In this document: one piece after another, positions 1 through 5,592 of the stretch | Layout of the letters: each line of letters begins with the position of its first letter | Numbering within the stretch: position 1 is the stretch's first letter | Assembly (NCBI GenBank): GCA_937952925.1 | Contig: CALFYA010000166.1 | Location: forward strand, 1 to 6,712 | Direction: 5' to 3' | From: an uncultured Moraxellaceae bacterium | Lineage (GTDB): Bacteria > Pseudomonadota > Gammaproteobacteria > Pseudomonadales > Moraxellaceae | Length of the DNA stretch: 6,712 nucleotides | The notes under the pieces: model-generated | What the model was told of the DNA's origin: nothing | Seen by the model: the letters and a program-made list of their open reading frames with translations, nothing else | Databases searched by the model: none | Translations under genes and position numbers: made by a program

Positions 1-72
1 AAGCTGCGCCTTGTATCGTCTAAAAAATCGTCTATGTCGCGACCACGACTGAAACATCAACAGACCCTAGAG

Positions 73-83
73 CTCTTAAGAGG
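73..83 (+). promoter_or_regulatory. Ribosome binding site inside a short palindrome, GTPase gene
   Basis: AAGAGG at 78-83 lies six bases before the ATG at 90 and supports that start. Most of it falls within the perfect palindrome CTCTTAAGAG (73-82), itself overlapping a second palindrome, AGAGCTCT (69-76). Such short palindromes rarely fold stably in one RNA molecule, so a regulatory role is only a possibility. No convincing promoter was found in bases 1-89, and no gene is visible there. Confidence 0.7.
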
Positions 84-89
84 TTTGGC

Positions 90-2018
90 ATGAACAATCA
101 GCCAGAAGTGGGACAGTCGACGCGCCATACCCTGACCAGTCAGGGGGTGGTCAACCCACTTGCGCGACGGATTGCGCAGTTTAATGCGTGGAAAAAATCA
201 CTCGCCAATGAAATCACCCGCTATAGCTTGTGGATTCATAGCCGTGATCGGGATGCCATGCGTCAACAACGCTTGCAGCATGCCATGCGCTTATTTGCTA
301 CCGACCGGCTGCGTTTGGTGGTGGTGGGTGAGTTTTCGCGGGGCAAGACAGAATTAATCAATGCCTTACTAGGTCGGCATGCGCATATGCGGCTGTTTCC
401 GACCCGTGTTGGGCGTACCACCATGTGTCCGGTCGAGTTGTTTTGTGATGATCAGGCCTCACCTTATTTAAAACTGTTGCCCATCGATACCCGCTCAAGC
501 CAAGAGCCGCTGCAATATTTCCGTCGCCAGCCCGATGCATGGTTTCAGCTGGATCTCAACGCAAGCGACCCCGACAGCATGCGGCAGATTTTCCGTGAAG
601 TGGCGCGTACCCGTGAAGTGCGTGCAGAAGATGCACAGGCACTTGGTTTTGATCTGGATTTTCTGGAAGCGTCGATTAGCCAACCCGGTTATGTGCACAT
701 TCCAGCATGGCGGCATGCACTGATCAATTTTGATCATCCGCTGCTGCGTTTGGGGTTGTCGATTGTGGATACACCGGGCATCAATGCACCCGGCGTCGAA
801 GCGGATCTGACCGGTGATGTGATGCCCGATGCTCAAGGCATTTTGTATTTGTTGTCGGTGGAAACAGGGGTGACGGCCAGTGATTTTGCGCACTGGAACA
901 ACAAGGTCATGCCCGCCGCCAAAGCGCACAACATCGCGTTGTTTGCGATCCTCAACAAAATTGATTTGCTTGAGTCGGATGAAGAGCCGATTGTGGAAAG
1001 CGTCGAGCGCTTGATTCGGATGACCGCACACCAGCTCACCGTGCCCAAATCGCATGTATTGCCGCTCAGTGCCAAACATGGTCTCAAAGCCGCGATTGCA
1101 GGCGATCCTGTGCGTTTGCGTCGGAGTGGTTTTGCCCATCTTGAAGAGCATTTGATTAAGTCGGTGATCGAGACGCGTGAGCAGTTGCTCGAAAACGATG
1201 TGTTGGCGCCGATTATTGACGATGTGAAGGCTGATTCGGATCGGCTTGAAGAAGAGTTTCGGCTGTTGCAATCGGAGCGAGCGCAGCTTGAAAACAATCA
1301 AGATGGCCTCAATGAAGATTATATCCGTGCACAACGGGCGATCACCGAAGATCAGCAAGCACTCAATCGTCGTGTGGCACGCTATGAGGTGGGTGAGCAG
1401 CAAATCCGTAGCAGTCTGAGCCGCTTATCGAGCTTGATCGGCTCGGCACGTTTTGATGGGCACTTGGCACGGGCGCGTAGTGTGCTTGGCCTGACGCCCA
1501 ATGCCACCACAGTGGCGAGCGCGGTGAGTGTGATGATCTCTGGGATTCGTCTCGACTTCCGCCGTTTGCGTTCGGATCTGGAGTCCTTGCCTGCACAAGC
1601 CCACAAATTGCGTACTGAGCTTGAAATGCCCGATATGCAGTTGCCTGCATTGGATATGGAAGAGGCTTTGCAACGGATTGCCTTGCTTGAGAAAGAGTAC
1701 AATAGCCCACGACCGCGCAACGAAACCCCACGCGGCACCTTCGAAGAAGGCTTTTTGCCCGAACTCACGGCCATCTATCAGCAGAGTGAGCAGCGTTTGT
1801 TGCAGTGGAGCGAGATCGTCTTGCGTCCGTTGTCGGAGTCGATTGTGCAAGATCAAAAACGGGTCGAGCAACGCCGTGAAAGTATCTTGGGGCTAGAGCA
1901 ATTTATCCGTGAGCGAGCGTTACGCTTGCAGCATATCGCCGAGCGGCTGCCCAGCATTGAGCAAGACCGTGAGTTTTTGCGCGAGCTGCTGTTTAGATTG
2001 CAGCCTGTTGATTTATAA
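90..2018 (+). CDS. Dynamin-like large GTPase (dynamin family protein)
   Basis: This is a 642-residue predicted GTPase of the bacterial dynamin-like type. The G domain carries the expected motifs in order: G1/P-loop GEFSRGKT (80-87), a candidate G2 threonine at 110-111 after a PTRVGR stretch, G3 DTPG (227-230), G4 NKID (289-292), and an SAK that fits G5 (327-329). About 70 residues precede the P-loop, as in other bacterial dynamins. After the G domain come long charged helices, likely coiled coil, at about 365-445 and 580-635. Between them a mildly hydrophobic stretch (about 470-487) could be the tip that touches membrane; this is inferred from position. There is no signal peptide or clear transmembrane segment, so the protein is probably cytoplasmic and peripheral. 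Family members bind and remodel membranes in GTP-dependent assemblies, but no substrate can be read here. The ATG has a good ribosome binding site. The gene stands alone, convergent with polA. It is shorter than E. coli CrfC, and I do not assign that symbol. Confidence 0.88.
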   Translation: MNNQPEVGQSTRHTLTSQGVVNPLARRIAQFNAWKKSLANEITRYSLWIHSRDRDAMRQQRLQHAMRLFATDRLRLVVVGEFSRGKTELINALLGRHAHMRLFPTRVGRTTMCPVELFCDDQASPYLKLLPIDTRSSQEPLQYFRRQPDAWFQLDLNASDPDSMRQIFREVARTREVRAEDAQALGFDLDFLEASISQPGYVHIPAWRHALINFDHPLLRLGLSIVDTPGINAPGVEADLTGDVMPDAQGILYLLSVETGVTASDFAHWNNKVMPAAKAHNIALFAILNKIDLLESDEEPIVESVERLIRMTAHQLTVPKSHVLPLSAKHGLKAAIAGDPVRLRRSGFAHLEEHLIKSVIETREQLLENDVLAPIIDDVKADSDRLEEEFRLLQSERAQLENNQDGLNEDYIRAQRAITEDQQALNRRVARYEVGEQQIRSSLSRLSSLIGSARFDGHLARARSVLGLTPNATTVASAVSVMISGIRLDFRRLRSDLESLPAQAHKLRTELEMPDMQLPALDMEEALQRIALLEKEYNSPRPRNETPRGTFEEGFLPELTAIYQQSEQRLLQWSEIVLRPLSESIVQDQKRVEQRRESILGLEQFIRERALRLQHIAERLPSIEQDREFLRELLFRLQPVDL

Positions 2019-2037
2019 AATTTTAAAATAAAAGCAG

Positions 2038-2070
2038 CAGACATCCCCTTTACGTTAAAGGGGATGTTTG
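2038..2070. terminator. Shared bidirectional stem-loop terminator between the GTPase gene and polA
   Basis: A perfect 12-base-pair stem (2041-2052 with 2056-2067) closes on a CGT loop. It can be extended through a G-T pair and two more pairs to 2038/2070. On the plus strand it is followed by a T-rich tail (TTTGGTTTGATT), which suits termination of the GTPase transcript. On the minus strand the T-rich run (TTTTATTTT) begins about seven bases beyond the core stem, which suits polA less well but still plausibly. The stops of the two convergent genes lie on either side, 58 bases apart. Confidence 0.85.
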
Positions 2071-2076
2071 GTTTGA

Positions 2077-4818
2077 TTAATGGGCGCTGTCCCAATCACG
2101 GCCGCGTCCGACCTCTACAATCAGAGGGACATCCAAGTCCACCACCTGTGCCATCACTTGCTTGAGGGTGGCTGCTAGCTCATCGGCAATCGTGGTATCC
2201 ACCTCAAACACCAACTCATCATGCACTTGCAGCAGCATTTTGGCTTGATCGTGCGGCAAGATACGCTGTACTTCAATCATGGCGCGTTTGATGATGTCGG
2301 CGGCTGAGCCTTGCAGTGGGGCATTGATCGCGGCGCGTTCAGCGGCTTGGCGGATCTGGGCATTTTTGGCGTTGATGTCGTTGGTATATAAGCGCCGTCC
2401 GAGCAGGGTGCTGACATAACCTTGGGCAGCGGCTTGGGCGCGGGTGCGTTCCATGTAGTCAAGCACCGCCGGATAACGCTGAAAATACCGATTGATATAG
2501 TCTTGCGATTCGCTACGCGACAGTTTGAGTTGTTTGGATAAACCAAACGACGACATGCCATACAGCAGACCAAAGTTGATGGCTTTGGCTTGGCGACGTT
2601 GATCCGGCGTCACGGCATCAAGCGTAATGCCGAGCACTTCGGCAGCGGTGGCTTGGTGGATGTCGCGGCCTTCTTGAAAGGCGTTGAGTAGGGCTGGATC
2701 TTGTGAAAAATGCGCCATCAGCCGCAGCTCAATTTGCGAGTAGTCGGCGGCGAGTAACACGCGACCTTCGGGCGCAATAAAGGCTTGACGAATCAAGCGC
2801 CCCTGTTCGCCACGAATTGGGATATTTTGTAAGTTGGGATCAGACGACGACAGGCGACCGGTGGCGGTGACCGCTTGATGATAACTGGTATGGACACGGC
2901 GTGTGGCGGGATCGGACTGTTCAATCAGGCGGTCGGTATAGGTGCTTTTGAGTTTGGACAGCCCGCGATAATCCAGCACCGTAGTGGCCAGCGGATGCTC
3001 GATTTTTTCCAGTACGCTCTCAGGGGTGGCGTACTGCCCTGATGCGGTTTTTTTGCCACCAGCAATGCCCAATTTATCAAACAAAATCTCGCCGAGTTGT
3101 TTGGGTGATGACACATTGAAGGGTTGTCCGGCTTGCTCATGGGCGGTGGCTTCGAGTTGCTGCATGGTTTCGCCAAAACGCTGGCCGAGCGTGGCTAAGA
3201 TTTGGGTGTCGAGCAAAATACCATCACTTTCCATGTTCATCAAAATTTCGGCAACCGGCAGCTCAACATGAAGCAGCAGATCTTGCAATTCTGGTGTGTT
3301 GGCAAGTTTGCTGGAGAGCACATCATATAAACGATAGGTAATGTCGGCATCTTCACAGGCATACGGCGCGGCTTTGTCCAGTTCGATTTGGTTGAACGTG
3401 AGCTGTTTGACGCCTTTACCGGCGATGTCTTCAAAGGTGGTGGTGGTGTAATCGAGATAGTGTTTGGCCAAGTCGTCCATGTTGTGACGGGTGGCAGTGG
3501 GATTGAGCACATAGGAGGCCAGCATGGTGTCGAAGTGCCAGCCACGCAACTGGATGCCGTGATTGCGCAGAATATGTGCGTCGTATTTGAGATGTTGGCC
3601 GATTTTACCAATCGCGGGATTTTCTAACATGGGTTGCAGTGCAGCCAACACCGCAGCACGATCGAGTTGGCTCGGTGCGCCGAGATAGTCGTGTGCCACC
3701 GGAATATAAAACGCTTCGTGTGGCTGTAGGGCAAATGACAGTCCCACCAATTGTGCTTGACGCCAATCGAGCGCGGAGGTTTCGGTGTCGATGACAAAGC
3801 GTTCGGCCTTTTGCAAGCGGCTCAGCAGTTGCTCAAACGCTGCTTGATCCAAAATGGTATGCCATTGATGATCGGATGTGGTGACCGTCACTGGCGCTGC
3901 ATCGGGGGTTGCGGTGGGCGTGGGCGCTTGGCTCAGATTGGCAGGATGGTTGGGATGGTCGAGGGATTGCAGTTGGGTGCGAAACTCCAATTCTTGATAC
4001 AAACGGCGTAGTTCGTCGCTGCGTGGTGGCGCAATTTTGAGTTCGTGCCAATCGAGATTGAGCGGCAAATTGCACACAATGCTGGCGAGTTGATGATTGA
4101 GCGGAATGCGGTCTTGATGGTCGCGGATGTTTTGCCCGACCACGCCTTTGATGTTGTGCGCGTCTGCCAATATCCCTGCAATATCGCCGTATTGTTGCAG
4201 CAGCTTGGCGGCAGTTTTTGCCCCGACTTTGGGAATGCCTGCAATCCCGTCGGATGCGTCGCCCATTAATGTTAAATAATCAATAATTTGGTCTGGACGC
4301 ACGCCAAATTTTTCGATCACCGCCGCATGATCCATCACTTTGTCTTTGAAGCTATCTTCCAAAATGATCAGGTCATCGACCAATTGGCACATGTCTTTGT
4401 CACCGGTGGAGATCAGTACATGATGACCTTCTACACAGGCGCGGCGTGCTAGCGTGCCGATCACATCATCGGCTTCTACGCCCGAAATCGCGAGGAGCGG
4501 AATCCCCAAGGCGCGGATGGTGGCATGCAAATAGGGGATTTGCACCGACAAATCACTGGGCATCTCAGGGCGATGCGCTTTGTATTCTGCCGATAATTCA
4601 TGGCGAAAGGTCGGCTCTGGCGTATCAAACACCACCGCCATATGGGTGGGGTTGAAGCGTCGGATCAGTTTGTTGAGCGCGTTGAGCGCACCTTTGATGG
4701 CATTGGTGGGTAAGCCTTCGCGGGTGGTGAGGGGCGGCAGCGCATGAAAGGCACGAAACAAATAATACGAGCCATCCACCAAGATAAATGGGGGCGTGGT
4801 TTGATCCAAAGCCGACAC
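2077..4818 (-). CDS. polA: DNA polymerase I
   Basis: Family A DNA polymerase that removes RNA primers, fills gaps and joins in excision repair. All three domains appear intact (numbering from the longer TTG start; subtract 7 for the GTG start). The 5' nuclease (about 17-290) has GVEADD (120-125), STGDKDM (144-150) and a helix-hairpin-helix-like GIPKVGAKTA (201-210). A Pro/Thr-rich linker (about 296-325) follows. The 3'-5' exonuclease has DTET (351-354), KYD ending at D420, and YACED (Y493, D497), so proofreading should work. The polymerase domain has motif A DYSQIELR (699-706), motif B with R748, K752, F756 and Y760, and motif C HDE (873-875). I prefer the GTG at 4818 (913 residues) because AAGGG lies seven bases before it. 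The upstream TTG at 4839 gives 920 residues but has no ribosome binding site. Length matches E. coli PolA (928). It could be co-transcribed with the small gene upstream; no strong promoter of its own was recognised. Confidence 0.97.
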   Translation of the reverse strand: MSALDQTTPPFILVDGSYYLFRAFHALPPLTTREGLPTNAIKGALNALNKLIRRFNPTHMAVVFDTPEPTFRHELSAEYKAHRPEMPSDLSVQIPYLHATIRALGIPLLAISGVEADDVIGTLARRACVEGHHVLISTGDKDMCQLVDDLIILEDSFKDKVMDHAAVIEKFGVRPDQIIDYLTLMGDASDGIAGIPKVGAKTAAKLLQQYGDIAGILADAHNIKGVVGQNIRDHQDRIPLNHQLASIVCNLPLNLDWHELKIAPPRSDELRRLYQELEFRTQLQSLDHPNHPANLSQAPTPTATPDAAPVTVTTSDHQWHTILDQAAFEQLLSRLQKAERFVIDTETSALDWRQAQLVGLSFALQPHEAFYIPVAHDYLGAPSQLDRAAVLAALQPMLENPAIGKIGQHLKYDAHILRNHGIQLRGWHFDTMLASYVLNPTATRHNMDDLAKHYLDYTTTTFEDIAGKGVKQLTFNQIELDKAAPYACEDADITYRLYDVLSSKLANTPELQDLLLHVELPVAEILMNMESDGILLDTQILATLGQRFGETMQQLEATAHEQAGQPFNVSSPKQLGEILFDKLGIAGGKKTASGQYATPESVLEKIEHPLATTVLDYRGLSKLKSTYTDRLIEQSDPATRRVHTSYHQAVTATGRLSSSDPNLQNIPIRGEQGRLIRQAFIAPEGRVLLAADYSQIELRLMAHFSQDPALLNAFQEGRDIHQATAAEVLGITLDAVTPDQRRQAKAINFGLLYGMSSFGLSKQLKLSRSESQDYINRYFQRYPAVLDYMERTRAQAAAQGYVSTLLGRRLYTNDINAKNAQIRQAAERAAINAPLQGSAADIIKRAMIEVQRILPHDQAKMLLQVHDELVFEVDTTIADELAATLKQVMAQVVDLDVPLIVEVGRGRDWDSAH

Positions 4819-4825
4819 GGTGCAA

Positions 4826-4832
4826 CCCTTTT
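4826..4832 (-). promoter_or_regulatory. Ribosome binding site deciding the polA GTG start
   Basis: On the minus strand AAAAGGG ends at 4826, seven bases before the GTG at 4818-4816. It lies downstream of the alternative in-frame TTG (4839-4837), so it can only serve the GTG. The bases before the TTG show no purine-rich site. Confidence 0.65.
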
Positions 4833-4894
4833 TTTGCAAAACGACCGGCTATGGTAACGCGATTTATGCTGAATCACTGAGGTATTCGTTGATC

Positions 4895-4920
4895 AGTGCG
4901 ACAACTCGTGTTGTCACACT
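4895..4920 (-). other. Stem-loop between the small gene and polA
   Basis: Within the 118-base gap, 4895-4905 pairs with 4910-4920: AGTG, one mismatch, then GACAAC on one arm and GTTGTC and CACT on the other, with a four-base loop (4906-4909). This is ten pairs with one C-A mismatch. No T-run follows it on the minus strand, so it is not a classical terminator for the small gene. It could be an attenuator, an RNA-stability element or a protein-binding site ahead of polA. A weaker competing hairpin, CACAC (4915-4919) with GTGTG (4927-4931), shares its bases. Confidence 0.5.
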
Positions 4921-4936
4921 GCGAGGGTGTGCAAAA

Positions 4937-5263
4937 TTAACGTAAAGAGAAGCGATAACGGTCTGTTTTCTTGGGGGCTTCTGGTTCGGATACAACAGGA
5001 GGGGCTACAACACTAGGCGTTGGTGGTGTAGTAGGAACAGGAATGGCTTGATTGAGTAGACCAAGGCGAGCGCGCAACTCGATAGCAAGAATCATCAGCT
5101 CTTCATGATCCGTATCTTCAGCAAGATCAAGGGTATCTTTGGCATATTGTGGTTCAGTGGCGAGGTCAGTGAGATCAACTGTATATTGATGAACCTGACG
5201 CATCAGCAGTTTGAAGCGAGCGAGTTGCGCAAAGTCTTCTTTGTTAAACAGGGGTTGTGTCAT
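4937..5263 (-). CDS. Small protein of unknown function, helical core with Pro-rich tail
   Basis: The product is a 108-residue protein I do not recognise. Residues about 8-72 are rich in Leu, Ala, Glu, Asp and Arg and look mainly alpha-helical, including an acidic segment (about 43-56, LDLAEDTDHEE). Residues 75-97 form a Pro/Val/Thr-rich, probably disordered tail (IPVPTTPPTP, then PPVVSEP), and the protein ends in a basic RYRFSLR. There are no cysteines, signal peptide or membrane span, so a soluble cytoplasmic protein is likely. The gene is credible: the ATG follows a strong GAGGAG at six bases, and a promoter with a perfect TATAAT box lies about 90 bases upstream. It lies on the same strand as polA with a 118-base gap, so co-transcription is possible, but a role in replication cannot be inferred from that. 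A small structural or adaptor protein would fit the composition; this is speculation. Confidence 0.8.
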   Translation of the reverse strand: MTQPLFNKEDFAQLARFKLLMRQVHQYTVDLTDLATEPQYAKDTLDLAEDTDHEELMILAIELRARLGLLNQAIPVPTTPPTPSVVAPPVVSEPEAPKKTDRYRFSLR

Positions 5264-5269
5264 GCATAT

Positions 5270-5275
5270 CTCCTC
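5270..5275 (-). promoter_or_regulatory. Strong ribosome binding site of the small gene
   Basis: Minus-strand GAGGAG lies six bases before the ATG at 5263. It fixes the start and argues that this short gene is translated. Part of it (GAGAT, 5272-5268) can pair with ATCTC in the leader hairpin just upstream. Confidence 0.8.
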
Positions 5276-5280
5276 ATCCC

Positions 5281-5300
5281 CTCTTGAGATTCGTCAAGAG
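5281..5300 (-). other. Hairpin in the leader of the small gene
   Basis: CTCTTGA (5281-5287) and TCAAGAG (5294-5300) form a perfect 7-base-pair stem with a six-base loop. On the minus strand it lies five bases upstream of the GAGGAG site. It could affect translation initiation or serve as a protein-binding dyad. No T-run follows it on the minus strand before the start codon, so a terminator is unlikely. Confidence 0.55.
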
Positions 5301-5309
5301 AGTGACCTT

Positions 5310-5333
5310 CCGCGCCAGTGCGGTTTGTTTTTT
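5310..5333 (+). terminator. Plus-strand intrinsic terminator without an upstream plus-strand gene
   Basis: CCGCG (5310-5314) pairs with TGCGG (5319-5323) around a CCAG loop, four Watson-Crick pairs plus one G-T. It is followed directly by TTTGTTTTTT (5324-5333). The stem is short but GC-rich and the T-run is good. No plus-strand gene ends nearby; the nearest upstream plus-strand gene stops at 2018. It may end an antisense transcript, or shield the plus-strand promoter candidate that begins at 5332. Confidence 0.5.
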
Positions 5334-5360
5334 GATGTGTGAATACGGTTGAATTATACA
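5332..5360 (+). promoter_or_regulatory. Candidate promoter for the DUF2339 gene
   Basis: TTGATG (5332-5337) and TATACA (5355-5360) are separated by exactly 17 bases, and each matches the sigma-70 consensus at four of six positions. Transcription would begin near 5367, giving a leader of about 226 bases before the ATG at 5593. The -10 box overlaps the opposing -10 box of the small gene. A closer promoter may exist in the AT-rich stretch, but none I tested was better. Confidence 0.4.
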
Positions 5361-5382
5361 GACTATGCTTATGATGAATGAA
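5353..5382 (-). promoter_or_regulatory. Candidate promoter for the small gene, possibly polA as well
   Basis: On the minus strand a perfect TATAAT (5358-5353) lies 18 bases downstream of TTCATT (5382-5377), a weak -35 matching three of six consensus positions. The predicted start is near 5346, giving a leader of about 83 bases that contains the 5281-5300 hairpin. Confidence 0.55.
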
Positions 5383-5418
5383 AAATCCATCTTTTAAAAT
5401 AACCGTTTATCTTGTTTG

Positions 5419-5455
5419 AAAATAAATAGATGAGTTATTTTGGTGCGTATTTATT
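5419..5455. repeat. AT-rich overlapping inverted repeats, possible operator
   Basis: AAAATAA (5419-5425) and TTATTTT (5435-5441) form a perfect 7-base inverted repeat with a nine-base spacer. The overlapping AATAAATA (5421-5428) is also a perfect complement of TATTTATT (5448-5455) across 19 bases. They lie downstream of the candidate plus-strand start near 5367, where a repressor could act or alternative leader folds could form. In DNA this AT-rich such repeats also arise by chance. Confidence 0.35.
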
Positions 5456-5569
5456 GATCATGTTTTGTTTTGGTGCAAAAACGAAAAAGTTGGCAAAAAA
5501 CTGCAAGGTTGAGAAAAGCAACACAGCCACGCAGAAAACACGTTAGGATTTGGAGCATAACAAAATCGA

Positions 5570-5587
5570 GTGGCTCGGCCACAAAGG
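5570..5587 (+). promoter_or_regulatory. Hairpin plus ribosome binding site of the DUF2339 gene
   Basis: GTGGC (5570-5574) and GCCAC (5578-5582) form a perfect five-pair stem with a TCG loop. The ribosome binding site AAAGG (5583-5587) begins at the next base and lies five bases before the ATG at 5593. The site itself stays outside the stem. An in-frame GTG at 5587 overlaps the ribosome binding site and is a less likely start. Confidence 0.55.
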
Positions 5588-5592
5588 TGCTT

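Larger units (their letters stand above)
5264..5592. other. Divergent AT-rich intergenic region
   Basis: This is a 329-base spacer between the small gene (-) and the DUF2339 gene (+). No believable gene lies in it. It contains, in order, a strong minus-strand ribosome binding site, a 7-base-pair hairpin, a plus-strand terminator-like hairpin with T-run, two overlapping opposed promoter candidates, AT-rich inverted repeats, a stretch with several A-tracts (5477-5517), and a hairpin just before the plus-strand ribosome binding site. It is visibly richer in A and T than the flanking genes, especially at 5330-5520. Confidence 0.8.

Noticed and set aside
11..38. TTGTAT, 16 bases, TATGTC as a promoter for the GTPase gene
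   Set aside because: The -10 matches the consensus at only three of six positions and the -35 is weak. The true promoter may lie before base 1.
253..289. Ten-base direct repeat ATGCCATGCG (253-262 and 280-289)
   Set aside because: It lies inside the GTPase coding sequence and encodes similar AMR-containing helix residues. Nothing suggests a mobile or regulatory repeat.
495..1403. 302-residue open frame on the minus strand within the GTPase gene
   Set aside because: It is fully antisense to a gene with intact GTPase motifs. Its translation is rich in His, Cys, Gln and Arg with no domain logic, typical of a shadow frame.
833..1871. Other minus-strand open frames of 122-154 residues within the GTPase gene
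   Set aside because: They overlap one another and the GTPase gene and show no credible domain or composition.
2019..2076. A small RNA gene next to the polA end, like spf (Spot 42) in enteric bacteria
   Set aside because: Only 58 bases separate polA from the convergent gene and they are filled by the terminator, so there is no room for one.
5105..5287. 60-residue plus-strand frame antisense to the small gene
   Set aside because: No ribosome binding site or domain was found, and the opposite strand carries a well-supported gene. Only a non-coding antisense RNA is considered.
5317..5324. AGTGCGGT, eight of nine bases of the Haemophilus DNA uptake word
   Set aside because: I noticed only this one imperfect copy, lying inside a terminator-like hairpin. 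Uptake words occur as many perfect copies, so this is chance.
5477..5537. A-tracts suggesting intrinsically bent DNA
   Set aside because: Tract centres are spaced about 7, 11, 17 and 20 bases apart, not in steady helical phase.
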